Shown one piece after another: positions 34,302 to 43,696 of a DNA stretch of 64,000 nucleotides. The notes under the pieces were generated by a model, which did no database searches, was not told the origin of the DNA, and saw only the letters and a program-made list of their open reading frames with translations. This DNA comes from Mycolicibacterium tusciae JS617 (GTDB taxonomy: Bacteria > Actinomycetota > Actinomycetes > Mycobacteriales > Mycobacteriaceae): positions 1,426,001-1,490,000 of the forward strand of contig NZ_KI912270.1 of the NCBI RefSeq assembly GCF_000243415.2, written 5' to 3'. Numbering within the stretch: position 1 is the stretch's first letter; each line of letters starts with the position of its first letter. The position numbers and the translations under genes were made by a program.

Positions 34302-36992
34302 TCAGCTCCGGCCCAGTTCGGCGCGCAGCGCGGCCAACGCCGCGTCGATCCCCGCCGCCCCTTTGCCGGACCCCTGTGCCAGATCAGCCTTGCCGCCCCC
34401 GCGGCCGTTCACCGGCGCACCCAATTGCTTGACCAGATCGTTGGCGCTGAGGCCGATGTCCTGCGCAGCAGCATTGACGGCCACGACGTACGGGACAGAA
34501 TCGCCCTCGCCCTCCGCGATCAGCGCGACGACCGCAGGCTCACTGGTCAGCCTGCCCTTGATGTCGCCGACGAGCGTCCGCAGATCTCCCGCCGACATAC
34601 CGCCGGCCATCCGCTGCGCCACGAGGTGGACCTTACCGACCTGCTCGGCGCCCGCGGCGGCATTCGCTGCCGCAGCGCGCGCGCTCGCCAGCCGCATCCG
34701 ATCGAGTTCCTTCTCGGCGGCCCGTAACCGTTCGACGAGGTTGGCCACTCGGGCCGGAACCTCGTCGGAGGGCACCTTCAGCGATGACGCCAACCCGGCC
34801 ATCAGGGCGCGTTCCTTGGCCAGATGCCGGAACGAGTCCAGACCGACGTAGGCCTCCACCCGCCGCACACCGGACCCGACCGAGGATTCGCCCAAGAGAG
34901 TGACGGGCCCGATCTGGGCGGAATTATGCACATGTGTGCCGCCGCAGAGCTCGAGCGAGAAGGGCCCGCCGATCTCTACGACCCGAACCTCGTCGGGGTA
35001 GGCCTCGCCGAACAGCGCCATCGCACCCATCGACTTGGCCTTCTCCAGATCGGTAGTGAAGCTGTGCACCTCGAAGTCGGCCTCGACGGCCTGGTTGGTG
35101 ACCTCTTCGATTTGGGTTCGTTGGGTTTCCGTTAAAGAGCCCTGCCAGTTGAAGTCGAACCGCAGGTATCCGGGACGGTTCAGAGATCCTGCCTGAACTG
35201 CGTTGGGGCCCAATACCTGCCGGAGCGCGGCGTGCACCATGTGGGTCCCGGAGTGACCCTGGGTGGCACCGTGGCGCCACTTCGGGTCGACCGCGGCCAC
35301 TACCGTGTCACCCTCCACGAATTCACCGGACTCGACGTTGACGCGGTGTGCCCACAGGGTTTTGGCGATCTTCTGGACGTCGGTCACCGCGGCCTTGGCC
35401 GCCGCGGATGCGCCCGCACCGGTGATCGCGCCCTCGTCAGCGATCTGTCCGCCGGACTCCGCGTAAAAGGGGCTGCGATCGAGGACCAGCTCGACACGGT
35501 CGGCTCCATGCGTTCCGTGACCGATGACCGGTACTCGCTTGCCGTCGACGAAGATGCCGAGAATTCTTGCCTCGGAGGTCAATTCGTCAAATCCAGTGAA
35601 TTCGGTGGGGCCGGCATCGACGAGTTCGCGGTATGCCGACAGATCGGAGTGCGCCTGTTTGCGGGCCGCGGCGTCGGCCTTGGCGCGCTGACGCTGCTCG
35701 GTCATCAAACCGCGGAAGCCCTCTTCGTCCACCGACAGACCGGCCTCGGCAGCCATCTCGAGCGTCAGCTCCAGCGGGAATCCGTACGTGTCGTGCAACG
35801 TGAACGCGTCGGTACCGGACAGCGTGGACTTTCCGGCGGCGCGCGTCGATTTGGCCGCCTCGTCGAACAGCCGGGACCCAGACGCGAGGGTCCGATTGAA
35901 CGCGGTCTCCTCTGCGACCGCGATCCGCTGGATGCGATCGAAGTCGGTGACCAGTTCTGGATACGACGGGCCCATCGCGTCGCGCACCGTGGTCATCAAC
36001 TCGGCCACGATCGGCTGCTCGGCGCCCAGCAGCTTCGCCGCCCGGATGATCCGGCGCAGGAGCCGGCGCAGAACGTAGCCGCGCCCTTCGTTGCCTGGGC
36101 TGATGCCGTCGCCGATGATGATCGCGGCGGTACGGCTGTGATCGGCGATGATGCGGTACCGGACGTCATCTTCGTGGTTGCCCGCGCCGTACCCGCGCGG
36201 GGCGACGGCGGCGACCAGGTCGATCACTGGACGCAGCAGATCGGTCTCATAGACGTTGTCGACGTCCTGCAGCAGGCAGGCCACCCGCTCGACTCCCATG
36301 CCGGTATCGATGTTCTTGCGGGGCAGCGGACCGAGAATCTCGAAATTGTCCTTGGATGTGCCTTCGCCACGTTCGTTCTGCATGAACACGAGATTCCAGA
36401 TCTCGATGTAGCGGTCTTCGTTGGCCTCAGGGCCGCCCTCGATGCCGTACTCGGGCCCGCGGTCGTAGTAGATCTCCGACGACGGTCCGCACGGCCCCGG
36501 AATCCCCATCGACCAGTAGTTGTCGGCCATGCCGCGGCGCTGGATGCGCTCGGACGGCAGTCCGGCGACTTCCTGCCACAGCGCGATCGCCTCGTCGTCG
36601 TCGAGATAGACTGTGGCCCAGATCTTTTCGGGGTCCATGCCGTACCCACCGTCGGCAACAGGATCCGTCAGCAGGGTCCACGCGAACTCGATCGCACCCT
36701 TCTTGAAATAGTCGCCGAAGCTGAAATTTCCGGCCATCTGGAAGAAGGTGTTATGCCGGGTGGTGATTCCGACCTCGTCGATGTCAGGGGTGCGGATGCA
36801 CTTCTGGACGCTGACCGCGCGGTTCCACGGCGGTGTGCGCTGCCCGAGGAAGTAAGGCACGAACTGCACCATCCCGGCGTTGACGAACAGCAGATTCGGG
36901 TCGTCGAGGATCACCGAGGCACTCGGTACCTCGGTATGGCCCGCGTTCACGAAGTGATCGAGGAAACGCTTCCTGATCTCGTGTGTCTGCAC
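34302..36992 (-). CDS. alaS: Alanyl-tRNA synthetase
   Basis: Encodes about 896 residues from GTG ([15 protein letters not shown]); upstream in-frame ATGs would add up to seven residues. It charges tRNA-Ala. The class II core is [18 protein letters not shown], with QNERGEG and [13 protein letters not shown]. The editing site shows [12 protein letters not shown] and [10 protein letters not shown]. The C-terminal oligomerisation domain has [14 protein letters not shown]. It is complete and of normal length. Confidence 0.98.
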   Translation of the reverse strand: MQTHEIRKRFLDHFVNAGHTEVPSASVILDDPNLLFVNAGMVQFVPYFLGQRTPPWNRAVSVQKCIRTPDIDEVGITTRHNTFFQMAGNFSFGDYFKKGAIEFAWTLLTDPVADGGYGMDPEKIWATVYLDDDEAIALWQEVAGLPSERIQRRGMADNYWSMGIPGPCGPSSEIYYDRGPEYGIEGGPEANEDRYIEIWNLVFMQNERGEGTSKDNFEILGPLPRKNIDTGMGVERVACLLQDVDNVYETDLLRPVIDLVAAVAPRGYGAGNHEDDVRYRIIADHSRTAAIIIGDGISPGNEGRGYVLRRLLRRIIRAAKLLGAEQPIVAELMTTVRDAMGPSYPELVTDFDRIQRIAVAEETAFNRTLASGSRLFDEAAKSTRAAGKSTLSGTDAFTLHDTYGFPLELTLEMAAEAGLSVDEEGFRGLMTEQRQRAKADAAARKQAHSDLSAYRELVDAGPTEFTGFDELTSEARILGIFVDGKRVPVIGHGTHGADRVELVLDRSPFYAESGGQIADEGAITGAGASAAAKAAVTDVQKIAKTLWAHRVNVESGEFVEGDTVVAAVDPKWRHGATQGHSGTHMVHAALRQVLGPNAVQAGSLNRPGYLRFDFNWQGSLTETQRTQIEEVTNQAVEADFEVHSFTTDLEKAKSMGAMALFGEAYPDEVRVVEIGGPFSLELCGGTHVHNSAQIGPVTLLGESSVGSGVRRVEAYVGLDSFRHLAKERALMAGLASSLKVPSDEVPARVANLVERLRAAEKELDRMRLASARAAAANAAAGAEQVGKVHLVAQRMAGGMSAGDLRTLVGDIKGRLTSEPAVVALIAEGEGDSVPYVVAVNAAAQDIGLSANDLVKQLGAPVNGRGGGKADLAQGSGKGAAGIDAALAALRAELGRS

Positions 36993-37129
36993 GTTCTTAC
37001 TGTTCCTCATCACTCGGGGATTGCCAGGGGTGGTTCCGCAGTTACCTGCGACTATTCGACCGCACCACAGTACCGGTCGCGGTTATCGGACCTGAAAGGC
37101 CAACGAACGAGCGCCGCCTCAGGTGTCCA

Positions 37130-37540
37130 CTAGGCCCCGATGAAGCTCAGCCGTACCTTGCGCTGCGGATTGTCGCTGTTCAGGTCGACAAGCACCACGC
37201 TCTGCCATGTGCCGAGCAGAGGTTTTCCGCCCTGGACGGGCACCGTCACCGATGGTGACACCAGAGCGGGCATCACGTGGTCGGCTCCGTGCCCCGGTGA
37301 CCCGTGGGCGTGGCGGTAGCGATCGTCGCGTGGCAACAGGCGTTCGAGCGTGTCGAGAAGGTCGTCGTCGGACCCGGCGCCGGTCTCGATGATCGCCACA
37401 CCGGCAGTGGCATGCGGGACGAATACATTGCACAGACCGTCCTGGTGCGCGCCGCAAAACGAGCGCACCACATCAGTGAGGTCGACGATGCGGCGCCGGG
37501 CGGTGTCGATATCGATTACATCGGTGTCCACGTCACCCAC
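37130..37540 (-). CDS. YjbQ family (UPF0047) protein
   Basis: Encodes 136 residues. The family histidines occur in VFVPHATAGVAIIETG and HGSPGHGADHVMPALVSPS, followed by GTWQSVVLVDLNSDNPQRKV. Some members have weak thiamine-phosphate synthase activity; the true role is unsettled. The position downstream of alaS matches M. tuberculosis Rv2556c. Confidence 0.92.
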   Translation of the reverse strand: MGDVDTDVIDIDTARRRIVDLTDVVRSFCGAHQDGLCNVFVPHATAGVAIIETGAGSDDDLLDTLERLLPRDDRYRHAHGSPGHGADHVMPALVSPSVTVPVQGGKPLLGTWQSVVLVDLNSDNPQRKVRLSFIGA

Positions 37541-37655
37541 CCTACGAGCGTGCGTGCGGATTGACGCGAGCGTTTATTGCGCCGGAGCCCGGGGTATCGC
37601 TGCTTCACCAGGGTGATCTACGAAGGGCCCTAGCTCACTAGACATCGGAGGCATC

Positions 37656-37964
37656 GTGACCATCACCGGCATCATCACCGCAATACTCATCGGCATCGTC
37701 ATCGGCGTACTGGCCAGGCTGCTGCTACCGGGTAAGCAGCCCATTGGGATGCTTGTCACGATCCTGGTCGGCATCGTCGCCGCGTTAATCGGTACTTGGC
37801 TTGCCCAGGAGCTTGGCATTTCAACCACAACGCCCGGCGTCGACTGGGGGGAGCTGCTCGTTCAGCTCGTCGTGGCCGTGATCGGAGTAGCGCTGGTGTC
37901 GGCGCTCATGGGACGCCGGCGCACCGGCTTAACGGGTGGCAGGCGCTCAGGCCTCTTGCGCTGA
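37656..37964 (+). CDS. GlsB/YeaQ/YmgE-family small membrane protein
   Basis: Encodes 102 residues from GTG six bases after GGAGG. Three membrane helices and the family glycine pattern are seen: GIITAILIGIVIGVLARLLL then PGKQPIGMLVTILVGIVAAL then GELLVQLVVAVIGVALVSAL. Often called transglycosylase-associated, it is linked to stress but has no defined activity. A strong bidirectional hairpin follows it. Confidence 0.9.
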   Translation: MTITGIITAILIGIVIGVLARLLLPGKQPIGMLVTILVGIVAALIGTWLAQELGISTTTPGVDWGELLVQLVVAVIGVALVSALMGRRRTGLTGGRRSGLLR

Positions 37965-37980
37965 CCGATACCACCCGAAT

Positions 37981-38016
37981 AGCGATCCCGGCTGTACCCC
38001 TGCAGCCGGGATCGCT
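37981..38016. terminator. Bidirectional hairpin terminator
   Basis: A perfect 14-bp stem (37981-37994 with 38003-38016; arm AGCGATCCCGGCTG) with an eight-base loop lies between the convergent GlsB and VOC genes. No long T-tract is present, as is usual in mycobacteria. Confidence 0.85.
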
Positions 38017-38024
38017 CCTGTTGC

Positions 38025-38441
38025 CTAACGCGGGAGCAAGGGCCGCTCGGCACGTGCCTTGATCTGTTGCACGATCCACGTGTTGCCGTCGGGGTCGGCG
38101 AATTCGAATAGCGTTCCGCCGTCACGCTCGTCGGTGACGATGATCTGCCCCGCCTGCACGCCTCGGGCAAGCAGTTCTTCTCGGGCGCGGTAGGCGTCTG
38201 CGACGACAAGCTGGAGGCCCTTGAGCGAGCCCGGTGGCATCGCCGGCCCGCCCGGAAGCTCTCCGATGACGATCGAGCACCCCGAACCGGGTGGCGTGAG
38301 TTGAGCGAAGTTCATACCGGGAGCTTGTGTGTGGTGATCGAGATCGAAGCCGAGCTGATCGCGGTAGAAGGCGATGGCCCGGTCGACTCCGCCGTTTTGG
38401 CTGGCGACCGGGACCACCACCACCTCCAACGTCCAATCCAT
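38025..38441 (-). CDS. VOC (glyoxalase-fold) family protein
   Basis: Encodes 138 residues. The paired beta-alpha-beta modules begin LEVVVVPVASQNGGVDRAIA with FYRDQLGFDLDHHTQAPG, and end RDGGTLFEFADPDGNTWIVQ. Related proteins are isomerases, dioxygenases or resistance proteins. Its ATG shares one base with the SRPBCC stop. It is third in an ArsR-controlled operon. Confidence 0.92.
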   Translation of the reverse strand: MDWTLEVVVVPVASQNGGVDRAIAFYRDQLGFDLDHHTQAPGMNFAQLTPPGSGCSIVIGELPGGPAMPPGSLKGLQLVVADAYRAREELLARGVQAGQIIVTDERDGGTLFEFADPDGNTWIVQQIKARAERPLLPR

Positions 38442-38914
38442 TACAGGCTCCCCAGCAGCGCGTCGAGCTTGTCGTAGCCCTCGGTCATTCCGCCTTCCAT
38501 GCCGGAGGACAGCAATGCGTCGCGCGCCTCGGTGTTGGGGCAGATCGACCGGCCTCGCAGCCGCGAGCGGCCGTTGCCGAGGTCTTCGAACCACATGTAC
38601 TCGATGTTCACCATGTCCGGTGCGCCCTCGAATTCGAAGGTCTGCAGAATGAACTCGTTGTCTCGCACGGTGTGGAACGTGCCGTTGAAGCCGAACGTCC
38701 CCTCGTCGTTGGAATGCGTATAGCGGTAACCGCCATGGCTTTTGAAGTTCCACTCGCTGATTTCCATCTCGAGACCATGCGGACCGAGCCACTGCTTCAT
38801 CAGGTCGGGCTCGGCATGTGCGCGGAACAGCGCCTCGACGGGTGCGTCGAACTCCCGGGTGAACTCCATGGCCAGCGTGTCTACCGGTGCGTTGAGATCC
38901 AATGCGTTCGTCAT
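38441..38914 (-). CDS. SRPBCC / AHSA1-like protein
   Basis: Encodes 157 residues from an ATG behind GGAAAG. START-like marks: AMEFTREFDAPVEALFRAHA, DLMKQWLGPHGLEMEISEW, and the C-terminal helix GGMTEGYDKLDALLGSL. Such proteins follow ArsR regulators very often in actinobacteria. It probably binds a hydrophobic ligand; identity unknown. Confidence 0.93.
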   Translation of the reverse strand: MTNALDLNAPVDTLAMEFTREFDAPVEALFRAHAEPDLMKQWLGPHGLEMEISEWNFKSHGGYRYTHSNDEGTFGFNGTFHTVRDNEFILQTFEFEGAPDMVNIEYMWFEDLGNGRSRLRGRSICPNTEARDALLSSGMEGGMTEGYDKLDALLGSL

Positions 38915-38916
38915 TT

Positions 38917-39276
38917 CTACTTTCCTTTCTCCTGTGTGGTGTCGGTCATGTCGGCCAGCAGGGTGTCCAGCCGGCGGTAACTGCGTTCGGCATCGAGCCG
39001 ATATCGGTCGATCCATGCGGTCAGCCGCTCCAGCGCGGCGGCGTCGAGATGGACCGGCCGCCGCTGGGCATCGCGGGTCCGGGTGACGAGACCCGCATGC
39101 TCGAGCACCTGAATGTGCTTGGACACCGCTTGTTTGGTGATGTCGAACGGTGCGGCCAGCTCGTTGACCGTGGCGGAACCCCTGGACAGCCGCGCCACGA
39201 TGGCTCGCCGAACCGGGTCCGCCAGCGCCAGGAAGGCGCGGTCGAGTCGCGCGTCGGCATCGCCATCACTCTCCAT
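38917..39276 (-). CDS. ArsR-family winged-helix regulator
   Basis: Encodes 119 residues (MESDGDADARLDRAFLALAD onward). The HTH core is PVRRAIVARLSRGSATVNEL, FDITKQAVSKHIQVLEHAGL and the wing TRDAQRRPVHL. No metal-binding cysteines are visible, so it is not a metal sensor of the classic type. It starts two bases before the SRPBCC gene and is probably autoregulated through the dyad just upstream. Confidence 0.93.
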   Translation of the reverse strand: MESDGDADARLDRAFLALADPVRRAIVARLSRGSATVNELAAPFDITKQAVSKHIQVLEHAGLVTRTRDAQRRPVHLDAAALERLTAWIDRYRLDAERSYRRLDTLLADMTDTTQEKGK

Positions 39277-39277
39277 T

Positions 39278-39311
39278 ATCAACCTTGCGCTTGATCAATG
39301 CTTCGGTTGAT
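39278..39311 (-). promoter_or_regulatory. Candidate ArsR operator
   Basis: ATCAACC (39278-39284) and GGTTGAT (39305-39311) are symmetric about the same centre as the central palindrome TTGATCAA (39291-39298). The three-part dyad ends one base before the ArsR start codon, a typical place for autoregulation. Confidence 0.55.
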
Positions 39312-39394
39312 TACAACGATAGGAAGCTGTGTGGCAGCTGTCAAGACCACTGCACGCCGATGTCTGACGTTGGTGACTGGCGTTAGAGCCGCAA

Positions 39395-39913
39395 TTACGT
39401 GTACTTACGCAGGCCGGGATGGCACAGCTCGACGGGCGTGCACTGACCGTCGCGGTGGTCGCCAAGGTCCTTGAGCGACGCACCGGGCGGGAGGCGGTCG
39501 GCAGCTAACGACGCGGTCGCGGGCGACAGCACCGTCTGACCGCCGCAGGCGATGTCGCGCAGCCACGCGGCTCCGTTCATAGCGACAAGATCGCCGCGCT
39601 CGGCCGAACGTGTGTCGACGCTGTGCAAGCCGATCCGCAACGCGAATGGATCCAACGGCTCCAATTGGAGGTACAGAGCACAAGCCACCGCATCGGACGC
39701 GTATCCGAATACAACGACGAAACTGTCAGATGACCCCTGCCCTGCGCGCATGACACCGCCGTTCAGTGCCACAAAGTGAACGAATGTCGCACGCAGCCAT
39801 GGCAGCGCCGGGAACATTTCCTCGGGGGCGCCCTCCCACAGCGGTGCGGGCCCTTCGACGCCGGCCATCAGAAACGTCACCATTCCAGTTGGTTGCTTCT
39901 CGGTAACGCCCAC
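39395..39913 (-). CDS. Stand-alone, probably inactive class III cyclase-like domain
   Basis: Encodes 172 residues. It aligns by eye with the N-terminal cyclase domain of mycobacterial cyclase-ATPase-LuxR regulators: GMVTFLMAGVEGPAPLWEG, SDSFVVVFGYASDAVACALY, ALRIGLHSVDTRS and LRDIACGGQTVLSPATASL. It then stops where those proteins continue into the ATPase. The usual TDVEGST reads AGVEGPA, so the first metal-binding Asp is Gly18; Asp63 in SDSF remains. A regulator remnant or non-catalytic binding domain is more likely than a cyclase. Confidence 0.75.
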   Translation of the reverse strand: MGVTEKQPTGMVTFLMAGVEGPAPLWEGAPEEMFPALPWLRATFVHFVALNGGVMRAGQGSSDSFVVVFGYASDAVACALYLQLEPLDPFALRIGLHSVDTRSAERGDLVAMNGAAWLRDIACGGQTVLSPATASLAADRLPPGASLKDLGDHRDGQCTPVELCHPGLRKYT

Positions 39914-40044
39914 ATCTCCCCCGGCCGGATTCCGTCGTGCTCCTCAGCACGCCTGCATCATGATTTGCGCGAGGATCACAGTAGCGTCTTGCCAGACGAA
40001 TTCCGTGCACCCGTCGGATTGGGATTTCGGCGTGATATCGCCTG

Positions 40045-41373
40045 CTAGCGCTTTTTGCGGATGATCGCGCGCAGCTTGTCCAGACGGGTTGCGATGTCGC
40101 GTTCCGCGCCGTGGGTCGTCGGTTGGTAATAGTCGACGCCGACCAGCTCGTCGGGCGGATACTGCTGGGGCACAACACCATCTGGGTCGTCGTGGGCGTA
40201 CTTGTAACCGATGGCGTTGCCCAGCTTCTCGGCGCCGGAGTAGTGACCGTCGCGCAGATGGGTGGGCACCTGGCCCGACTTGCCTGCCCTGATGTCACCC
40301 ATCGCTTTGCCCAGCGCCGTGGTAACCGCGTTGGACTTCGGCGCGGTCGCCAGGTGAACGGTGGCGTGGGCCAGCGTGAGTTGGGCCTCGGGCATACCGA
40401 TCAGCTGGACCGTCTGCGCGGCGGCGACCGCGGTCGGCAGTGCCGTCGGATCGGCCATGCCGATGTCCTCACTGGCCAGGATCATCAAGCGCCTGGCGAC
40501 GAAGCGCGGGTCCTCCCCCGCGACCAGCATTCTCGACAGGTAATGCAGGGCGGCGTCGACGTCGGAGCCGCGGACCGACTTGATGAACGCGCTGACGACG
40601 TCGTAGTGCTGGTCGCCGTCACGGTCGTAGCGGACGGCCGCCTTGTCGAGCGATTGCTCGATGACCTCCACCGTGACGTCATCTCCGGATTCGGCGGCGA
40701 CCTCCAACGCGGTGAGCGCGCGACGGGCGTCACCCGCCGACAACTGCACGAGCAGCTCAACCGCTTCGTCGGTGACTTTGACCTTGCCCCCGAGGCCGCG
40801 TTCATCGTCGATCGCGCGGCGCACCACGGCGCGCACCGCATCGACGTCGAGCGGCTGCAGCTGCAGGATCAGCGAGCGCGACAGCAGCGGTGCGACAACG
40901 GAGAACGACGGGTTCTCGGTGGTCGCCGCCACCAGCAGCACGACGCGGTTCTCCACGGCGGACAGCAGCGCGTCCTGTTGCGTCTTGGAGAAGCGGTGCA
41001 CCTCGTCGATGAACAACACCGTCTGCTCGCCGTGCGCGGCCGCCCGTCTGGCGACATCGATGACGGCACGGACCTCCTTGACGCCGGCCGACAGCGCCGA
41101 AAGCGCCTCGAACCGCCGGCCCGTCGCCTGCGAGATCAGCGACGCAAGCGTCGTCTTACCGGTGCCCGGTGGGCCGTAGAGGATGACCGACGCCGCTCCG
41201 GAGCCCTCGACCATCCGGCGCATCGGCGAACCCGGCTGTAGCAGGTGATCCTGGCCGACGACCTCATCGAGGTTCGCGGGCCGCATCCGCACCGCCAACG
41301 GCGTCGACGCGCCCACGGGAGCAACCCCCGACGACCTCTCTTCGCCGGGCACGTCAAACAGACCGTCGGCCAC
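40045..41373 (-). CDS. rarA: Replication-associated recombination protein A (MgsA/RarA)
   Basis: Encodes 442 residues, a clamp-loader-like AAA+ ATPase acting at stalled forks. Walker A is [14 protein letters not shown] and Walker [21 protein letters not shown]. Sensor and C-terminal oligomerisation parts are complete, including [20 protein letters not shown]. It starts at GTG. Two tandem dyad repeats lie 27 bases upstream. Its M. tuberculosis counterpart is Rv2559c. Confidence 0.95.
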   Translation of the reverse strand: MADGLFDVPGEERSSGVAPVGASTPLAVRMRPANLDEVVGQDHLLQPGSPMRRMVEGSGAASVILYGPPGTGKTTLASLISQATGRRFEALSALSAGVKEVRAVIDVARRAAAHGEQTVLFIDEVHRFSKTQQDALLSAVENRVVLLVAATTENPSFSVVAPLLSRSLILQLQPLDVDAVRAVVRRAIDDERGLGGKVKVTDEAVELLVQLSAGDARRALTALEVAAESGDDVTVEVIEQSLDKAAVRYDRDGDQHYDVVSAFIKSVRGSDVDAALHYLSRMLVAGEDPRFVARRLMILASEDIGMADPTALPTAVAAAQTVQLIGMPEAQLTLAHATVHLATAPKSNAVTTALGKAMGDIRAGKSGQVPTHLRDGHYSGAEKLGNAIGYKYAHDDPDGVVPQQYPPDELVGVDYYQPTTHGAERDIATRLDKLRAIIRKKR

Positions 41374-41400
41374 GCTCTCTGCTTACCACGACCATCAGAC

Positions 41401-41448
41401 GCGACGGTGGAACCGTCATTCAACGCGACGGTGGAACCGTCATTCAAC
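41401..41448. repeat. Perfect 24-bp tandem repeat with internal dyads
   Basis: Two identical 24-base units (41401-41424 and 41425-41448) each contain GACGGT-GGA-ACCGTC, a perfect 6+3+6 dyad. The stop codon of the DUF3097 gene (41440-41442) lies in the second unit. The units sit 27-75 bases upstream of the rarA start, where they could be operators, or tandem hairpins ending DUF3097 transcripts. Confidence 0.9.
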
Positions 41449-42279
41449 GGAGGTTGACGTCACGAAGTCGATCAATTCCTCGACCCGCCCGATGAGCTCC
41501 GGCTCGAGATCGTTCCAGTCGCGCACGCGGCCCCTGATGCGCTGCCATGCCCTCGCGATATCGGCCTGCTGGGCGTGCGGCCAGCCCAGCTTGGCGCAGA
41601 CGCCTTTCTTCCAGTCCGTGCCCTTGGGGATGACGGGCCACGCCCGGACACCGATCCGGCCCGGTTTGACCGCCTGCCAAATGTCGATGAAGGGATGGCC
41701 GACCACGAGCGTGTGCGCGCCTGAAGGCCCGCGCCGCACCGCATCCGCGATCCGGGCTTCCTTCGAGCCGGCGACGAGGTGGTCGACGAGCACACCCAAC
41801 CGCCGGCCCGGGGCTGGCCGAAACTCCTCGACGATCGCCGCGAGATCGTCGACGCCACCGAGGTATTCGACGACGACGCCTTCGACGCGCAGGTCGTCAC
41901 CCCACACCTGTTCGACAAGTTCGGCGTCGTGGCGACCCTCCACGTAGATCCGGCTCGCGAGCGCCACCTTCGCGCGTGCGTCGGGCACGGCCACCGAGCC
42001 AGACGCGGTGCGGGACGCTTTCGGGGCAGACCGCTTCGGCGGGGTGAGGATCACCGGCCGGCCGTCGATGAGATAGCCGGGACCGACCGGGAACGGCTTC
42101 CTTCGGCCGTGACGGTCCTCGAGTTCCATCCGGCCGTACTCGATTCGCATCACCGCGCCGACGAAACCTGTTTCGGCGTCCTCGACGACCATGCCGATCT
42201 CCACGGGCACCTCAGCCGAACGGGGTCGTTGGCGGTGCGGATTGGTCGCGAGTACATCGGAGCCATAGCGGTCAGCCAC
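41440..42279 (-). CDS. DUF3097 family protein, possible TOPRIM-like fold
   Basis: Encodes 279 residues. An N-terminal small beta domain (VEIGMVVEDAETGFVGAVMR) is followed after a linker by RIYVEGRHDAELVEQVWGDD and LGVLVDHLVAGSKEARIAD. These resemble the VEGxxDA and DxD-type strands of TOPRIM domains as in RNase M5. WPVIPKGTDWKKGVCAKLGW is also conserved-looking. Function is unknown; a nuclease or nucleotide role is inference. Its end lies in the tandem repeat. Confidence 0.85.
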   Translation of the reverse strand: MADRYGSDVLATNPHRQRPRSAEVPVEIGMVVEDAETGFVGAVMRIEYGRMELEDRHGRRKPFPVGPGYLIDGRPVILTPPKRSAPKASRTASGSVAVPDARAKVALASRIYVEGRHDAELVEQVWGDDLRVEGVVVEYLGGVDDLAAIVEEFRPAPGRRLGVLVDHLVAGSKEARIADAVRRGPSGAHTLVVGHPFIDIWQAVKPGRIGVRAWPVIPKGTDWKKGVCAKLGWPHAQQADIARAWQRIRGRVRDWNDLEPELIGRVEELIDFVTSTSVE

Positions 42280-42289
42280 CCGGTGATCG

Positions 42290-42295
42290 TAGGTT
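42290..42295 (+). promoter_or_regulatory. Candidate -10, leaderless start of the two-domain protein
   Basis: TAGGTT is seven bases before the GTG at 42303, in the 23-base gap between divergent genes. Confidence 0.4.
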
Positions 42296-42302
42296 GAGCA
42301 CC

Positions 42303-42878
42303 GTGCTGCTGAACCGAGACACGGCCGAGGGAATCGCTAACGGCAGCATCACACTTGTGTTGCGCGCCTGGGACGTGCCCAGGGTCAAGGTCGGCGGTAC
42401 ACAGCGCACTGTCGCAGGCACGATCCGCATCGATGACGTCGTCGAATACCCCGGTGGCCACCGCGTCACCGCGGTCCAGGCGCGCGCCGCCGGCTATCCC
42501 GATGCCGCGACCGCCCAGAAGGACCTCGACCGCCGCCCGGCCCGGCACACCTATGCGATCGCGGTGTCCTTCCTAGCGCCCGACGAACGACCCGACCTCG
42601 CCGCCGACGAGCGGTTATCAACCGACGATGTCGTTGCGATCGCCGCCCGGCTGGACCGGTGGGATGCGGCTACCGAGCCATGGACGAGGCCCTTCCTGCA
42701 GATGATCGGCGCCAACGAGGCGGTGCGTGCACCTGAGCTGGCCGACCGCGTCGGGCTGGATGTGCCCCGGTTCAAACGCCGCGTCCGCCAGCTCAAGGGG
42801 CTGGGGCTGACGATCAGCCTCGACGTGGGCTACCGCTTATCGCCACGCGGCAGAGCCTTCCTGCGGCTGTCAGAGTAA
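42303..42878 (+). CDS. Unknown protein with PUA/ASCH-like N-terminus and winged-helix-like C-terminus
   Basis: Encodes 191 residues from GTG; a TTG three codons upstream is also in frame. The N-terminal part (LNRDTAEGIANGSITLVLRA, GTIRIDDVVEYPGGHRVT) resembles the small beta-barrel of ASCH/PUA domains, which bind RNA or modified nucleotides. The C-terminal part (ANEAVRAPELADRVGLDVPR, FKRRVRQLKGLGL, GYRLSPRGRAFLRL) looks like a winged helix. It is divergent from DUF3097. The assignment is from pattern only. Confidence 0.7.
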   Translation: MLLNRDTAEGIANGSITLVLRAWDVPRVKVGGTQRTVAGTIRIDDVVEYPGGHRVTAVQARAAGYPDAATAQKDLDRRPARHTYAIAVSFLAPDERPDLAADERLSTDDVVAIAARLDRWDAATEPWTRPFLQMIGANEAVRAPELADRVGLDVPRFKRRVRQLKGLGLTISLDVGYRLSPRGRAFLRLSE

Positions 42879-42888
42879 GGATAGGACC

Positions 42889-43680
42889 GTGACGGAACTA
42901 GCCAAGTATGGACCGTGGGCAGTGGTGGCCGGCGGCTCTGAGGGAGTCGGCGCGGAATTCGCGCATCAGTTGGCCACTGCGGGAATCAACCTCGTCCTCA
43001 TCGCTCGAAAGCCGGGACCCCTGGATGAGACCGCGGATTCGTGCCGTGTTCTTGGCGTCGAAGTACGAACGCTCGCTGTCGATTTGGTCTCCGCCGACGC
43101 CGTGGCTCAGATCGCGGAAGCCACCTCCGACATCGAAGTCGGCCTGCTGATCTACAACGCGGGCGCCAACACCTGCAGCGAGCCCTTCCTCGACGGCGAG
43201 TTGAGCGACTTTTCACGGGTGATCGACCTCAACGTCGGCACCATGCTCGCGCTGGTGCAGCACTTCGGCAGGCCCATGCGAGACCGCCGCCGCGGCGGCA
43301 TCCTCATGGTCGGCTCGATGGCCGGCTACCTCGGCTCGGTGCGGCACACGGTCTACGGGGGTGTGAAGGCGTTCGGGCGCGTCTTCGCCGAAAGCTTGTG
43401 GCTCGAGCTTCGCGAATACGATGTCGACGTACTGGAACTGGTGCTCGGTGTCACCCGCACCCCGGCCATGAAGCGCGTCGGCCTGAACTTCGACGTGCCT
43501 GGCATGCGCGTCGCCGAACCGGCGGACGTCGCGCGCGAGGGTCTCGAACAACTCCCCCACGGCCCGGTCCACATCGCCGGTGGCAACGGCGACGACGTGG
43601 CGCGACGCAATGATCCCGATCGCGCCAAGGTGGTGCTCGGCACGCACAAGTTCATGCAGAAACTGATGGGATCCCGTTAG
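42889..43680 (+). CDS. Short-chain dehydrogenase/reductase
   Basis: Encodes 263 residues. The NAD(P) loop is AVVAGGSEGVGAEFAHQL, with NAG in YNAGANTCS and the catalytic Ser-Tyr-Lys in GSMAGYLGSVRHTVYGGVKA. It precedes an NTF2-fold gene and a second SDR on the same strand with short gaps, probably one operon. Substrate unknown, perhaps a steroid or polyketide-like alcohol. Confidence 0.92.
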   Translation: MTELAKYGPWAVVAGGSEGVGAEFAHQLATAGINLVLIARKPGPLDETADSCRVLGVEVRTLAVDLVSADAVAQIAEATSDIEVGLLIYNAGANTCSEPFLDGELSDFSRVIDLNVGTMLALVQHFGRPMRDRRRGGILMVGSMAGYLGSVRHTVYGGVKAFGRVFAESLWLELREYDVDVLELVLGVTRTPAMKRVGLNFDVPGMRVAEPADVAREGLEQLPHGPVHIAGGNGDDVARRNDPDRAKVVLGTHKFMQKLMGSR

Positions 43681-43696
43681 CCGATAAGGAGTTCGG

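Noticed and set aside
35232..37133. 633-codon open frame opposite alaS
   Set aside because: Same reason: it shadows the alaS codon pattern and shows no domain or ribosome site.
39395..39913. Active adenylate cyclase
   Set aside because: The first metal-binding Asp position is Gly and the surrounding motif is altered.
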